DNA of 64,000 nucleotides from Actinomycetota bacterium (GCA_020161845.1 JAIUNK010000010.1:62001-126000); one strand, 5' to 3'; shown: positions 30,694 to 39,810, numbered from the stretch's first letter. Numbers and translations: made by a program. The notes: generated from the letters alone by a model not told the origin.

Positions 30694-30888
30694 GTGGCTG
30701 CCAACTGCGACGTCTGCGGCAAGGGGCCCAGCTTCGGCCACACCATCTCGCACTCGCACCGCCGCACGAAGCGCCGCTGGACGCCCAACATCCAGCGGGT
30801 CCGCGCCAAGGTGGGCGAGGCGGGTCGCACCCCGAAGCGCCTCAACGTGTGCACCTCCTGCCTGAAGGCGGGCAAGGTCCAGCGCTGA
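30694..30888 (+). CDS. rpmB: 50S ribosomal protein bL28
   Basis: 64 residues from a GTG at 30694, with GAGGAG 7 bases upstream. [20 protein letters not shown] is the family opening, with CDVC and CTSC forming a zinc site (the zinc-containing C+ paralogue). The frame is open upstream to 30610, but the alignment begins at the GTG. Single gene between divergent DAK2 and convergent thiL. Confidence 0.95.
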   Translation: MAANCDVCGKGPSFGHTISHSHRRTKRRWTPNIQRVRAKVGEAGRTPKRLNVCTSCLKAGKVQR

Positions 30889-30911
30889 CGCCCGTCCCCC
30901 GACGTGCCCAC

Positions 30912-30964
30912 ACACCGCCACCGCAGCAGCGGGGGCGGTGTTCGTCTGCCGACTCCGGCAGACG
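30912..30964. terminator. Double hairpin between convergent rpmB and thiL
   Basis: First hairpin 30912-30941: 8 + 4 base pairs with one mismatch and an AGCA loop. Second 30943-30964: perfect CGTCTGCCG / CGGCAGACG stem with a 4-base loop. It ends 2 bases before the thiL stop. Works in either direction. Confidence 0.7.
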
Positions 30965-30965
30965 C

Positions 30966-32003
30966 TCATCCGGCGAAGTGGTCCCACCCTCCCCCGCTGC
31001 GCGGTTCCCCCCCGACGGTGACGCCCGCGCCGGCCTCGACCCGCCCGATCACGCGAAAGCCCGCGGGCAGGCGGACCCCGCCGGGAAACGTGCCCAGCAG
31101 GGAGTGCTCCTCCCCGCCGGTCAGCACGGCCGTGAGCGCGTCGGCCGGGCCCAGCGCCGGCTCGATCGCCGCCACGTCGGGCGCGAGCGCGGCCGGATCC
31201 AGAGCCAGGCAGACCCCGCTGGCCGCCGCCACCCGCCCGGCGTCGCGGATCAGGCCGTCGCTGATGTCGATCAGGGCGCTCGCCCCGGCCTCGGCGGCCG
31301 CCGGGCCCGCGGCGTACGGCGCCACCAGCGCCCGGTGGGCCGCCACCAGCCCCGCCACCACCGCGTCGTCCTCGTCCCCGCGGCCGGCGCTCAGCAGCTC
31401 GAACCCGGCCGCCGAGCGGCCCAGCGAACCCGCGACGGCGATCACGTCTCCCACCCGGGCCCCCGACCGGCGCACCGGCGCGCGGCCCTGCAGGTCGCCG
31501 AAGGCGGTCACCGAGAGCATCACCACCTCCCGCGGCGCGCCGCCGAGGTCGCCGCCGAGCACGGCGCACCCCGCGGCTCCGGCCGCCGCGCCGATCCCGC
31601 GGGCCAGGTCGAGCACCCAGGCCACCGTCGTCTCCGGGTCGGCCAACAGGGTGACGAGCAGGCCCGCCGGCACCGCCCCCATCGCGGCCACGTCGCCGAG
31701 GTTCTGCGCGACGAGCTTGCGCCCCACGTCCGCACCCGTCGACCAGTCGTCGCGCCAATCGTGGCCGCGCACCATGGCGTCCGTCGTCGCCACGAAGCGG
31801 CCGTCGGCGGCTGCCACCACGGCGGCGTCGTCGCCGGGTCCGAGCAGGACGTGCGGGTGGGTCACCCCCTCGGGTGGGCGCATCAGCGGCAGGATCAGCG
31901 CAAGTAGCTGCTCCTCCGAGACGGCACTGAGCCGCAGCTCGGGATCGTCGAGGGGGGTCCGGTCGGCGCCCTCGTCGGCGCCGGACCCGCTGGCTGAATC
32001 CAT
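30966..32003 (-). CDS. thiL: Thiamine-monophosphate kinase ThiL
   Basis: Last step of thiamine diphosphate synthesis; 345 residues from the ATG at 32003. Family motifs are GPGDDAAVV, TTDAMVRGHDWRDDWS, QNLGDVAAMGA, GGDL and the C-terminal DISDGLIRDAGR. Acidic N-terminal extension of about 35 residues. Divergent from the Lrp-type RAM gene, a conserved arrangement. Confidence 0.95.
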   Translation of the reverse strand: MDSASGSGADEGADRTPLDDPELRLSAVSEEQLLALILPLMRPPEGVTHPHVLLGPGDDAAVVAAADGRFVATTDAMVRGHDWRDDWSTGADVGRKLVAQNLGDVAAMGAVPAGLLVTLLADPETTVAWVLDLARGIGAAAGAAGCAVLGGDLGGAPREVVMLSVTAFGDLQGRAPVRRSGARVGDVIAVAGSLGRSAAGFELLSAGRGDEDDAVVAGLVAAHRALVAPYAAGPAAAEAGASALIDISDGLIRDAGRVAAASGVCLALDPAALAPDVAAIEPALGPADALTAVLTGGEEHSLLGTFPGGVRLPAGFRVIGRVEAGAGVTVGGEPRSGGGWDHFAG

Positions 32004-32094
32004 CTGTCGTCCGCTCCCCTCCCCCTCACAAGCTTCTGCGGGCACGGTAGCCTGCCGGGACGGGGAGTTCCCCACCCAACCCAGGAGGGTCGCA

Positions 32095-32328
32095 GTGGTC
32101 CAGGCCTACATCCTCATCCAGACCGAGGTCGGCAAGTCCCCGACGGTTGCCGCCGCCATCGCCGCGCTCGAGGGGGTCGAGCAGACCGCGGAGGTCACGG
32201 GTCCGTACGACGTGATCGCGCACCTGGAGGCCGAGTCCATCGAGGCTCTCGGCAGGCTCGTGATCGCCCGGATCCAGGAGGTTCCGAGCATCACCCGCAC
32301 CACGACCTGCACGGTCGTGCACGCCTGA
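32095..32328 (+). CDS. Stand-alone Lrp/AsnC ligand-binding (RAM) domain protein
   Basis: 77 residues from a GTG with AGGAGG 6 bases upstream. It is the effector-binding ACT-like half of an Lrp/AsnC regulator with no helix-turn-helix (VQAYILIQTEVGK, VTGPYDVIAHLEAES, ITRTTTCTVV). Such proteins bind amino acids and form dimers or octamers, and may modulate full-length Lrp proteins. Target unknown. Confidence 0.9.
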   Translation: MVQAYILIQTEVGKSPTVAAAIAALEGVEQTAEVTGPYDVIAHLEAESIEALGRLVIARIQEVPSITRTTTCTVVHA

Positions 32329-32407
32329 GCTGTCCCGACAACCCGCTCCGAGGCGCGGCCGGTCCACCCCGCCGCGCCCATCCCGCACGCTGCTCGTCCT
32401 GCTCGCG

Positions 32408-32848
32408 GTGGCCACGCTGCTGGCGGTGAGCATCGGCGGGTACGTCGTGCTGCGGCCGCGGGATCTGGCCGTGCAGGCCGCCCCCCGCGCGAATGACCCG
32501 GGCTGTGCCGAGGTCGCCGCCCACTGGCCGGGCCAGGTCGCGGGCCGCTCCCGGGTGCCGCTGGCGGGCGACCCGGCCGGCGTCGCGGCCTGGGGCGACC
32601 CCGGGATCGTGGCCCGCTGCGGCCTGGACTCTCCGCCGCCGACGACCAGCGACTGTATCGCCGCCGAGGGCGTCGACTGGGTGGCCCGCACCGCCGGCCA
32701 GGGCGGGGGCATGGTCTTTCTCACCTACGGCCGTAGCCCGGCCATCGAACTCATCGTTCCGGCCGCCTACGCCCCGGAGCCGTTGCTGTTGGCCGCCTTC
32801 GCCGACGCCGCTCGCCAGCTGCCGCAGGGGAACCACCGCTGCCGGTGA
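32408..32848 (+). CDS. DUF3515-family membrane-anchored protein
   Basis: 146 residues if started at the GTG at 32408. The match to DUF3515 lies in DPGCAEVAAHWPGQV, AWGDPGIVARCG and VFLTYGRSPAIELIVP. The conserved cysteines suggest an exported protein. The membrane helix (LLVLLAVATLLAVSIGGYVVL in the frame) begins before this GTG, so the true start may be an upstream rare start codon such as CTG at 32330. Function unknown. Its place between thiL and ddl is conserved. Confidence 0.75.
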   Translation: MATLLAVSIGGYVVLRPRDLAVQAAPRANDPGCAEVAAHWPGQVAGRSRVPLAGDPAGVAAWGDPGIVARCGLDSPPPTTSDCIAAEGVDWVARTAGQGGGMVFLTYGRSPAIELIVPAAYAPEPLLLAAFADAARQLPQGNHRCR

Positions 32849-32982
32849 GGCCCCGGGCGTCTCGTGTCGGCCCCCCGCCGGCGCCGGCACATCTATGCTG
32901 GCGCCGACTCGGCGGTCCGATGGGATGGCCCGGGCGGTCGCCGGCGACACGGTCGGCAGAGTCAGCGAGGAGGCACACCCGG

Positions 32983-33636
32983 ATGGCGAAGATCATCGGT
33001 CTCGACGAGGCCGTCGAGATCGTGCAGGAGGGCATGACCATCATGGTCGGGGGCTTCATGGCTTGCGGCGGCGCCAACACGATCGTGGAGGCGATCGCGG
33101 CGCGCGGCACGAAGAACCTCACCCTGATCGCCAATGACGCGGCCAAGCCCGGCATGGGCATCGCCCGGCTCGTCGAGAACCACCTGCTGCGCCGACTCGT
33201 GGCCAGCCATGTGGGGCTCAACCCCGAGGTGGGTCGGCAGATGGCCACCGGGGAGCTGGGGGTCGAACTCGTGCCGCAGGGCACGCTGGTCGAGCGCATC
33301 CGGGCCGGCGGCTATGGACTCGGCGGGGTGCTCACCCCCACCGGCATCGGCACGCTCGTCGCGGAGGGCAAGGAGATCATCACCGTCGACGGCAAGGACT
33401 TTCTGCTGGAGAAGCCCCTGCGCGCCGACGTCGCCCTGATCTGTGGGCACACCGTCGACCGGTCGGGCAATGTCTGGTACAAGGGCACGTCCCGCAACTT
33501 CAACCAGGTGATGGCCTTTGCCGCCGACACGGTCATCGCCGAGGCCGACCACCTCGTCGACGTCGGCGGCATCGCTCCGGAGAACGTCGTCACCCCCAAC
33601 GTGCTCGTCGACTACATCGTGGAGGGCCGGCCGTGA
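32983..33636 (+). CDS. atoD: CoA-transferase subunit A (AtoD/CtfA-like)
   Basis: Alpha subunit of a family I CoA-transferase (acetoacetate/butyrate type, possibly 3-oxoacid), 217 residues. It has GMTIMVGGFMACGGANTIVE (CoA-site region), NDAAKPGMGI and a VGGIAPENVVTPNVLVDYI ending. GTGA overlap with subunit B. It moves CoA between short-chain acids, linking acetoacetate or butyrate use to acyl-CoA pools. The pair is inserted between DUF3515 and ddl, which are neighbours in M. tuberculosis. Confidence 0.88.
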   Translation: MAKIIGLDEAVEIVQEGMTIMVGGFMACGGANTIVEAIAARGTKNLTLIANDAAKPGMGIARLVENHLLRRLVASHVGLNPEVGRQMATGELGVELVPQGTLVERIRAGGYGLGGVLTPTGIGTLVAEGKEIITVDGKDFLLEKPLRADVALICGHTVDRSGNVWYKGTSRNFNQVMAFAADTVIAEADHLVDVGGIAPENVVTPNVLVDYIVEGRP

Positions 33637-34298
33637 CCATGGACAAGGGCCAGATCAAGGAGTTCATCGCCCGGCGGGCGGCGCGCGAGCTGCACGACGG
33701 CGACTTCGTCAACCTCGGCATCGGGCTGCCGACGATGATCCCGGAGTTCCTCCCGCCGGACGTGCACGTGATCCTGGAGTCCGAGGACGGGATCGTGGGC
33801 GCCGGGCCGCGTCCCGACGCCGAACACGCCGACCCGCGCTATGTCGTCGACGCCGGCGGCCAGCCAGCCTCCTGCCCGCCCGGCGGCGCCTACATCTCCT
33901 CGGTGGTCAGCTTCGGCCTGATCCGCGGCGGCCACGTGGACGCCACGGTGCTCGGCGCGTTGCAGGTCGACCAGGAGGGCAGCCTGGCCAACTGGATCAT
34001 CCCCGGCAAGATGGTGCCCGGCATGGGCGGGGCGATGGACCTGGTCGTCGGCGCCAAGCGGGTCATCATCGCGATGGAGCACACCCAAAAGGGCGAACCG
34101 AAGATCCTGAAGCGGTGCACCCTGCCCCTGACGGCCGTCAACTGCGTCGACCTCATCATCACCGAGATGGGTGTCATGGCGGTCCGGCCCGAGGGCCTGG
34201 TGCTCACCGAACTCAACCCGCAGTTCACGGTGGCCGACGTTCGCGCCGCCACCGAGGCCGACCTCATCGTCGCCGCCGACCTGGTGCCGATGGCGTAA
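33633..34298 (+). CDS. atoA: CoA-transferase subunit B (AtoA/CtfB-like)
   Basis: Beta subunit, 221 residues, starting at a GTG overlapping the subunit A stop. The catalytic Glu is in the ESEDGIVG motif, where it forms the glutamyl-CoA thioester. Also LGIGLPTMIPEF, PGGAYISSVVSFGLIRGGH and GKMVPGMGGAMDLV. No thiolase or hydroxybutyryl-CoA dehydrogenase is nearby, so the exact acid pair cannot be set. Confidence 0.9.
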   Translation: MTMDKGQIKEFIARRAARELHDGDFVNLGIGLPTMIPEFLPPDVHVILESEDGIVGAGPRPDAEHADPRYVVDAGGQPASCPPGGAYISSVVSFGLIRGGHVDATVLGALQVDQEGSLANWIIPGKMVPGMGGAMDLVVGAKRVIIAMEHTQKGEPKILKRCTLPLTAVNCVDLIITEMGVMAVRPEGLVLTELNPQFTVADVRAATEADLIVAADLVPMA

Positions 34299-34301
34299 GG
34301 G

Positions 34302-35423
34302 TCAGCGCAGTCCGGGGCGGCGCTGCCGGGCCAGTTCGATCAGCTCGGCGATGAGATCTGGATAGGTGAAGCCGCTGGCCAGCCACACCTGGGGATACAT
34401 CGAGCTGGGCGTGAACCCCGGCATCGTGTTGATCTCGTTGATGACGATGCGCCGCTCGGGGGTGTAGAAGAAGTCGACCCGGGCCAGCCCCTCGCAGCCG
34501 GCCGCGGCGAACGCGACCAGGGCTTGCCGGCGAATCTCGTCCGCATCCCCCTCGGGCAGGTCCGCGGGACACGACAGCCGTACGTCGTCCGCCGCGAGGT
34601 ATTTGGCGTCGAAGTCGTAGAACTCGTGGCCCTGGGTGACCACGATCTCGCCGATGGCGCTGGCGCGGTCCGGGGCGCCGTCGCGGCCCTCCAGCACGCC
34701 ACACTCGACCTCCCGGCCGAGGATGCCCTCCTCCACCATGACTTTCGGGTCGTGCTCGCGCGCGGCCTCGACGGCGGCCCGCAGGCCCTGCGGCTGCGCC
34801 ACCTTGGTGACGCCCATGCTCGAGCCGGCCCGGCAGGGCTTGACGAACAGGGGATAGCGCAACGATGCACACCGCGCCAGGGCGCCGTCGGGGTCGCGCA
34901 GCCAATCCTTGTCGGTGATGACGACGTACGGTCCCACGCTCAACCCCGCGGCGGCGAAGACCAGCTTCATGAAGGCCTTGTCCATCATGGCGGCGGACGC
35001 GAGCACCCCGGACCCGACGTACTTCACCTCGGCCAGATCCAGCATCCCCTGGATCGTGCCGTCCTCCCCGAAGGGACCGTGCAGCAGCGGGAACACGACA
35101 TCGACATCGGCCAGGGTGCGCGGCGGCCGCCCCGGCTCCAACACGGTCAGGCCGGACTCGTGGCGGGACATCGGGATGGTCACCTCGGCGTCGCTGGGCG
35201 GCACCTCGGGCAGCGCGCCGGCCGAGAAGGTCAACTCGCGCAGGTCGCCCTCCTCGAGCACCCAGCGGCCGTCGCGGGTGATGCCGATGGGGACGACGTC
35301 GTACCGCTCGGTGTCGATCGCCGCGAGCACGCTGGCGGCGGTCACGCAGGAGACCGAGTGCTCTGAGGAGCGCCCGCCGAAGACGAGGGCGACGCGAGTC
35401 TTGCGGGGCTGGTCGGTGCTCAT
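34302..35423 (-). CDS. ddl: D-alanine--D-alanine ligase
   Basis: Makes the D-Ala-D-Ala dipeptide for peptidoglycan; 373 residues, ATP-grasp fold. N-terminal FGGRSSEHSVS (D-Ala site), LHGPFGEDGTIQGMLDLA, central KPCRAGSSMGVTKV and the C-terminal INEINTMPGFTPSSMYP. The tyrosine in PSSMYP is typical of D-Ala rather than D-Lac ligases only by context, so vancomycin phenotype cannot be read. Start of the ddl-gpsA-plsC segment on the minus strand (downstream end). Confidence 0.95.
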   Translation of the reverse strand: MSTDQPRKTRVALVFGGRSSEHSVSCVTAASVLAAIDTERYDVVPIGITRDGRWVLEEGDLRELTFSAGALPEVPPSDAEVTIPMSRHESGLTVLEPGRPPRTLADVDVVFPLLHGPFGEDGTIQGMLDLAEVKYVGSGVLASAAMMDKAFMKLVFAAAGLSVGPYVVITDKDWLRDPDGALARCASLRYPLFVKPCRAGSSMGVTKVAQPQGLRAAVEAAREHDPKVMVEEGILGREVECGVLEGRDGAPDRASAIGEIVVTQGHEFYDFDAKYLAADDVRLSCPADLPEGDADEIRRQALVAFAAAGCEGLARVDFFYTPERRIVINEINTMPGFTPSSMYPQVWLASGFTYPDLIAELIELARQRRPGLR

Positions 35424-35469
35424 CGCGGCCGACTCTACGCCCCCGGCCCCCGGACCGGCGCCGGCGATC

Positions 35470-36471
35470 TCACGCCTTCTCCGCCTTGAGTTCGCGGGCC
35501 ATCAGGGCCCCCGCGATGAGCGCCGGATGATGCCCGTCGGCGACGACCGCGACGACCGATTCGACCAGCGGCATGTCGACGTCGTGGCGCTGGGCCAGGG
35601 CCAGGATCGACTCGCTGGAGCGCACTCCCTCGGCGGTCTGCTGGGTGGCCGCGACGATCTCCTGGATCGAGCGGCCCTGACCGAGCTGCACGCCGAAGGT
35701 GTGGTTGCGAGACAGCGGCGAGGAACACGTCGCGATGAGATCGCCGACGCCGGAGAGCCCCTGGAAGGTCTCCGGATGAGCGCCCATGGCCACCCCCAGC
35801 CGGACCGTCTCGGCGAGGCCGCGGGTGATGAGGCTGGCGCGGGTGTTGTCGGAGAGCCCCAGTCCCTCGGCCATTCCGACGGAGACGGCCACGACATTCT
35901 TGGTGGCCCCGCCGAGTTCGACGCCGATGACATCCGCGCTGGTCTCGGCGCGGAAGTAGGAGGTCACGCACCGGGCGGCGACCGCCTGGGCGGTGTCGGC
36001 GGCCACGGAGGCCACGACCGCCCCCGCCGGGCGTCGCTTGGCGATCTCCGGGGAGAGATTGGGCCCGGACAGGACCGCGATGCGCTCCGGCGCAACCCCG
36101 GCCACGTCCTCGATGACCTCACTCATCCGCATCAGGGTGCCGAGTTCGATGCCCTTGGCCAACGACAGGACCGTCGCGGTGGCAGGCAGGTGCTGCGCCC
36201 AGCCGGCGAGCGTGGCCCGGAGCACCTGGCTGGGAATGGCCAGCACGACCAGGTCGGCACCGGCCATCGCCTGCTCCGGGTCCGCGGTGGCCTGCACCGT
36301 CTCGGGGAGCACGACACCCGGCACGTACTCGGGGTTCATCCGCAGTTCCGCGATGGCGTCGACGAGTTCCCGCCGGCGGCCCCAGAGTCGCACCGGCACG
36401 CCCGCATCGGCGAGGACCATGGCGAACGTCGTACCCCAGCTGCCGGCCCCCATCACCGCGACGTGGCTCAC
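35470..36471 (-). CDS. gpsA: Glycerol-3-phosphate dehydrogenase [NAD(P)+]
   Basis: Supplies sn-glycerol-3-phosphate for phospholipids, 333 residues. It starts at a GTG (VSHVAVMGAGSWGTTFA) overlapping the plsC stop by GTGA. Rossmann GxGxxG at the N-terminus, GPNLSPEIAKRRPA, the catalytic Lys in GATKNVVAVSVGMAEGL and the C-terminal GLSGVGDLIATC. The pairing with plsC places both in phosphatidic acid synthesis. Confidence 0.96.
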   Translation of the reverse strand: MSHVAVMGAGSWGTTFAMVLADAGVPVRLWGRRRELVDAIAELRMNPEYVPGVVLPETVQATADPEQAMAGADLVVLAIPSQVLRATLAGWAQHLPATATVLSLAKGIELGTLMRMSEVIEDVAGVAPERIAVLSGPNLSPEIAKRRPAGAVVASVAADTAQAVAARCVTSYFRAETSADVIGVELGGATKNVVAVSVGMAEGLGLSDNTRASLITRGLAETVRLGVAMGAHPETFQGLSGVGDLIATCSSPLSRNHTFGVQLGQGRSIQEIVAATQQTAEGVRSSESILALAQRHDVDMPLVESVVAVVADGHHPALIAGALMARELKAEKA

Positions 36472-37283
36472 CGGGGCTCCTGTTCCGATCCGCCCAGCGC
36501 CTCGCCCAGTTCCAGGGCGTCGGGGTGGTCCGGTTCGGGCGAGGCCACCCGACCGCGCGGCAGCCGTCGCGCGGCGTGCAGGTCCCACCGCCCCGTGGGC
36601 GCCGCCTGCCCGCGCACCGCCGCCAGCTCGGTGGTGATGGCGTCCATGATGCGGCCGGTAGCCTCCCGCAGCAGGGCCATGTCGATGGGCCCGTCCTGCA
36701 GATCCGCCAGCGGCACCGGCGGGCCGGCTCGCATGGTGCTGGTGACCCGCAGTAGCCCGGCCGACAGGCTGCGGTGGCGCACGTTCTGGGCGCCCCATTG
36801 GGCCAGGGGGATGACGGGCCGCCCCGTCGCGAGCGCGATGCGCGCGGCCCCCGTCTTGCCGGTCATCGGCCACTTGTCGGGGTCCTTGGTGATGGTGCTC
36901 TCCGGCATGACCACCACGCACTTGCCGGCCTCCACGGCCTCGACCGCTTTGCGGTAGGCCTCTGCCGCCTCGGTGGTGTCGCGCCGCACCGGGATCTGCT
37001 GGGCGTAGCCGAGCACGGGGCCGACGACCGGCAGGGCGAACAGGGACTCCTTGGCCAGAAAGTACGGCGGGTGCCCGTTGTCGTAGAGGAACCGGGCGAC
37101 GGCCAGCGGATCGGCGTGCGAGATGTGATTCGGGCAGACCAGGAACCCGCCGTCGGAGGGCAGGTGCTCCGCCCCATGCCAGTCGTCCTTGGTCAGCAGG
37201 TGGATGCTGTTGCGCGTGACGAACATGGCCAAGTGATAGCCCATGCTCAGCCCCTGCCCGGGACGATCCGCCGACATGGTCAC
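36468..37283 (-). CDS. plsC: 1-acyl-glycerol-3-phosphate acyltransferase family (PlsC-like)
   Basis: Membrane-associated acyltransferase, 271 residues from a GTG at 37283 (ATG alternative 6 bases in). The HX4D motif is NHISHADP. FLAKESLF and the glycerol-phosphate-binding VMPESTI (a PEGT-like element) follow. An unusual charged tail of about 60 residues is present. It acts upstream of gpsA in transcription and after it in metabolism. Confidence 0.92.
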   Translation of the reverse strand: MTMSADRPGQGLSMGYHLAMFVTRNSIHLLTKDDWHGAEHLPSDGGFLVCPNHISHADPLAVARFLYDNGHPPYFLAKESLFALPVVGPVLGYAQQIPVRRDTTEAAEAYRKAVEAVEAGKCVVVMPESTITKDPDKWPMTGKTGAARIALATGRPVIPLAQWGAQNVRHRSLSAGLLRVTSTMRAGPPVPLADLQDGPIDMALLREATGRIMDAITTELAAVRGQAAPTGRWDLHAARRLPRGRVASPEPDHPDALELGEALGGSEQEPR

Positions 37284-37368
37284 CCCGCGTCTCCTTTGCC
37301 ACTGCCGCGGCCGACCTGCCGCACCGCGCGCCTGATGTCCGCCCCGACCGGGTCGCCGGAGGGCACAG

Positions 37369-38139
37369 GTGCCAGAATCCCACGTCGTGGGGCGAGCGTG
37401 GGCGGTCGGCGCCGAGAGGGACTTCAGCTCGACGGACGGTCACCGGGGTGACGCCGTCCCCGTGGTGATCCCCGCGCGCGGGGGGGCGGGAAAGTCGCGG
37501 CTGCGGGCACCGGCCGGGGTCGACCATGGGATCCTGGCCCGGGCGATGGCGCAGGACACGATCACGGCGGCGCTGGCCTGTTCGCGGGTGTCCCGCGGGT
37601 ACGTCGTGTCCGGCGACGCGCGTCTCGCCGCCTGGGCCGGCCGCCGATCCGAGGCCGGGGGCCGATCCGGCGATGGGGGAAGTCCCGATCGCGAGCGGCC
37701 CTGCCGGGTGCTGGCCGACCCGGCCAACGGGCTGGGCCGGGCCATCGACGCCGGGTTGCGGGCGCTGGGCGATGCGCCCGTGGCGGCCATCCTCCTCGCG
37801 GATCTGCCGGCCCTGACGGCGGCGGACCTCGATGCCGCCCTGGCGGCGAGCCTGGCCGCTCTGCCGGCCCACGGGGCGGCCTTCGTGCCGGACGCCGAGG
37901 GCACCGGAACCGTGCTGCTGGTGGGCGAAGTCGCCCGGCTGCGACCGGCGTTCGGACCCGACTCTGCCGCGGCGCACGCCCGGCACGCCGTCCGGCTGGA
38001 CCTTGACCTGCCCAGGCTGCGCCGGGACGTCGACGACGCCGCCGACCTGGCGAGCGCGGTGCGTCTGGGGGTGGGCCGGCACACCAGCGCCGCCCTGTCC
38101 GGGGTTGCCCTGGTGGAGCCCGGCGCGGCCGTGGATTGA
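37369..38139 (+). CDS. cofC: Phosphoenolpyruvate/2-phospholactate guanylyltransferase (CofC/FbiD)
   Basis: Coenzyme F420 biosynthesis enzyme transferring GMP to phosphoenolpyruvate (the actinobacterial FbiD reaction) or phospholactate. The nucleotidyltransferase start VVIPARGGAGKSRL and LLADLPALTAADLDAAL with the metal-binding Asp match the family. The first 31 residues do not resemble it; GTGs at 37462 and 37465 are plausible true starts. Placement between plsC/gpsA and hupB matches Rv2983. F420 production is therefore likely in this organism. Confidence 0.85.
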   Translation: MPESHVVGRAWAVGAERDFSSTDGHRGDAVPVVIPARGGAGKSRLRAPAGVDHGILARAMAQDTITAALACSRVSRGYVVSGDARLAAWAGRRSEAGGRSGDGGSPDRERPCRVLADPANGLGRAIDAGLRALGDAPVAAILLADLPALTAADLDAALAASLAALPAHGAAFVPDAEGTGTVLLVGEVARLRPAFGPDSAAAHARHAVRLDLDLPRLRRDVDDAADLASAVRLGVGRHTSAALSGVALVEPGAAVD

Positions 38140-38184
38140 TGCGGCCGAACAGGGTGCTTGGGCGAGCGAGCCGACCGAACAGCA

Positions 38185-38226
38185 CAACCGACGCGCGCCG
38201 TCCGGATGGACGGCGCGCGCCGGTTG
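38185..38226. terminator. Bidirectional terminator hairpin between cofC and hupB
   Basis: Nineteen-position stem (38185-38203 with 38208-38226), one mismatch, GGAT loop. Lies between two convergent genes. No T-tract, but very strong. Confidence 0.75.
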
Positions 38227-38273
38227 CGTACCGATCGTTCGCCGCGGCGTAGGGCCCGGGCGACGTGATCAGT

Positions 38274-38666
38274 TCAGGCGGAACGCTTCTTCTTCTTGCC
38301 GGCCGCGATGGTGGCCTGCGCCTCGGCCTTGACCTGGGCAGCGGTGCCTGCGGCGGCACGAGCCGCTGCGGGGCCGGCCTTGGGTAGGGTCTGCGGCTCG
38401 GCGACGTACATCTTGAAGGCGGTGCCGGGACGGAACTTCGGCACGGCCGTGGACTCGATCCGGACCGACTGGCCCGTGCGCGGGTTGCGACCCGTCCGAG
38501 CGGCGCGGTCCGCGCGCTCGAAGGTGCCGAAGCCAGTGATCCCGACCTTGCCGCCGTGCGCGACCTCGCGAATGATCACGTCGAAGATGGCCTCGATCGC
38601 GTCCTGAGCCTGTTTCTTCCCCCCGAGTCGACCTTCGAGAGCATCGACCAGATCAGCCTTGTTCAC
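38274..38666 (-). CDS. hupB: DNA-binding protein HU with short basic tail
   Basis: Nucleoid protein, 130 residues from the GTG at 38666, with GGAGGGAGAGGAAG just upstream. The HU fold has NKADLVDALEGRLGGKKQAQ, the arm region GFGTFERADRAARTGRNP with the PRTGQ/P turn, and PGTAFK. A roughly 40-residue Ala-rich tail ending KKKKRSA extends it. Long lysine-rich tails occur in mycobacterial HupB; here the tail is short. The frame is open 30 codons upstream without HU similarity. Confidence 0.93.
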   Translation of the reverse strand: MNKADLVDALEGRLGGKKQAQDAIEAIFDVIIREVAHGGKVGITGFGTFERADRAARTGRNPRTGQSVRIESTAVPKFRPGTAFKMYVAEPQTLPKAGPAAARAAAGTAAQVKAEAQATIAAGKKKKRSA

Positions 38667-39216
38667 GTACTTCCTCTCCCTCCAGAGATGTCTCGACCGG
38701 CGTACCGGTCGCGCTCGTGTGGCGAGAGCACCGCGCCCCCCCACGTCCTTGTGCATGTCTCCGGCCGGGCGATGAGGGACCCGGCCTGGGGACGATCCTG
38801 TGCTGCGGTTCTCGCGCGAGCGCCCGGCCCGGGTTCTCCGGCGCCGCTGCTCACTCCTGGACTGGTTGTCCGATGTGCTGCAAACTGCCCGCTTGGCGGG
38901 AAGTCGCTCCCCCTATCGGCCGAGGTCTTCTGAACCACAGCGGAACCCGGCGATTCGCCCAGGGTCGGCGCCGCGGCTGAGATGCATCGCCTTCCCGCGG
39001 TGGGGGCATACGCGCAGTTCAGCCCACGATTGGCGAGCAAGTCGGACGCTCGTCGTGCAGGGCCGCCGAACGACGTTGCGGCGCCCCGGATCTCGCCTGC
39101 GGGCAGCGCGGGGAATGCCGAAAACCCTCGAGACCGCCGCTGGTCGCGGCTTCTCGAGGGTTGTGCGGCGGATTCGGGGGCCCTCTCGGGCCCTACCGGC
39201 GGGTTCGGTGCGGGAC
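38667..39216. other. 550-base non-coding gap between hupB and leuD
   Basis: No convincing gene. It holds the hupB upstream region (promoter not located), a weak CCCGC-TTGG-CGGG hairpin near 38889, and the leuDC terminator at 39121-39162. The open frames across it lack protein-like composition. Confidence 0.6.
39121..39162 (-). terminator. Rho-independent terminator after leuD
   Basis: A 16-base-pair stem with one internal mismatched bulge: AACCCTCGAGA (39123-39133) pairs with TCTCGAGGGTT (39152-39162), plus an inner GCCGC/GCGGC and a 5-base loop. On the minus strand it ends in TTTT, a classical intrinsic terminator 55 bases past the leuD stop. Confidence 0.85.
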
Positions 39217-39810
39217 TCAGGCCGGCGTGGTCACCGGGAGGTAGGCCGGGCGGCGGCTCTCGAAGTCGGCGATGAGGTCGGCATGCCGTAGCGTCAGGGC
39301 GATGTCGTCGAGGCCCTCCAGCAGCCGCCACCGCACGTAATCGTCGACGTCGAAGGGCACGACCACGCCGCGGCATTCGATGGTCTTGGCCTGCAGGTCG
39401 ACGGTGGCGGAGGCCCCGGGCTGCTCCTCCAGCAGCTTCAACAGCAGCTCGCCGTCGCCATCGCTGACCGCAGCGGTGAGCAGACCGGCCTTGCCGGAGT
39501 TGCCGCGAAAGATGTCCGCGAACCGGGGGCTGACGACCACCCGGAAGCCGTAGTCCATCAGGGCCCAGACCGCGTGCTCGCGCGAACTGCCGGTGCCGAA
39601 GTCGGCCCCGGCAACGAGCACGGACGCCCCCGCATATGCCGGCGAATTCAGGACGAAGCCTGGATCAGCCCGCCACGCCGCGAACAGGCCGTCCTCGAAG
39701 CCCGTCCGGGTGACGCGCTTGAGATAGCTCGCCGGGATGATCTGGTCGGTGTCGACGTTGCTGCGGCGCAGCGGTACGGCGATCCCGGTGTGGGTGGTGA
39801 ACTTCTCCAC
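39217..39810 (-). CDS. leuD: 3-isopropylmalate dehydratase small subunit
   Basis: Second step of leucine biosynthesis, with LeuC. 197 residues. [46 protein letters not shown] and the [21 protein letters not shown] end are the family landmarks. 54 bases downstream of leuC on the same strand. Confidence 0.96.
   Translation of the reverse strand: MEKFTTHTGIAVPLRRSNVDTDQIIPASYLKRVTRTGFEDGLFAAWRADPGFVLNSPAYAGASVLVAGADFGTGSSREHAVWALMDYGFRVVVSPRFADIFRGNSGKAGLLTAAVSDGDGELLLKLLEEQPGASATVDLQAKTIECRGVVVPFDVDDYVRWRLLEGLDDIALTLRHADLIADFESRRPAYLPVTTPA

Noticed and set aside
35470-38187. 905-codon frame joining gpsA to upstream sequence
   Set aside because: Only the last 333 codons look like a protein; the rest is out-of-frame plsC and antisense cofC.
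38667-39216. Candidate genes in the hupB-leuD gap
   Set aside because: Open frames on both strands are Arg/Ser/Pro-rich with no start signals; the only clear element is the leuDC terminator.
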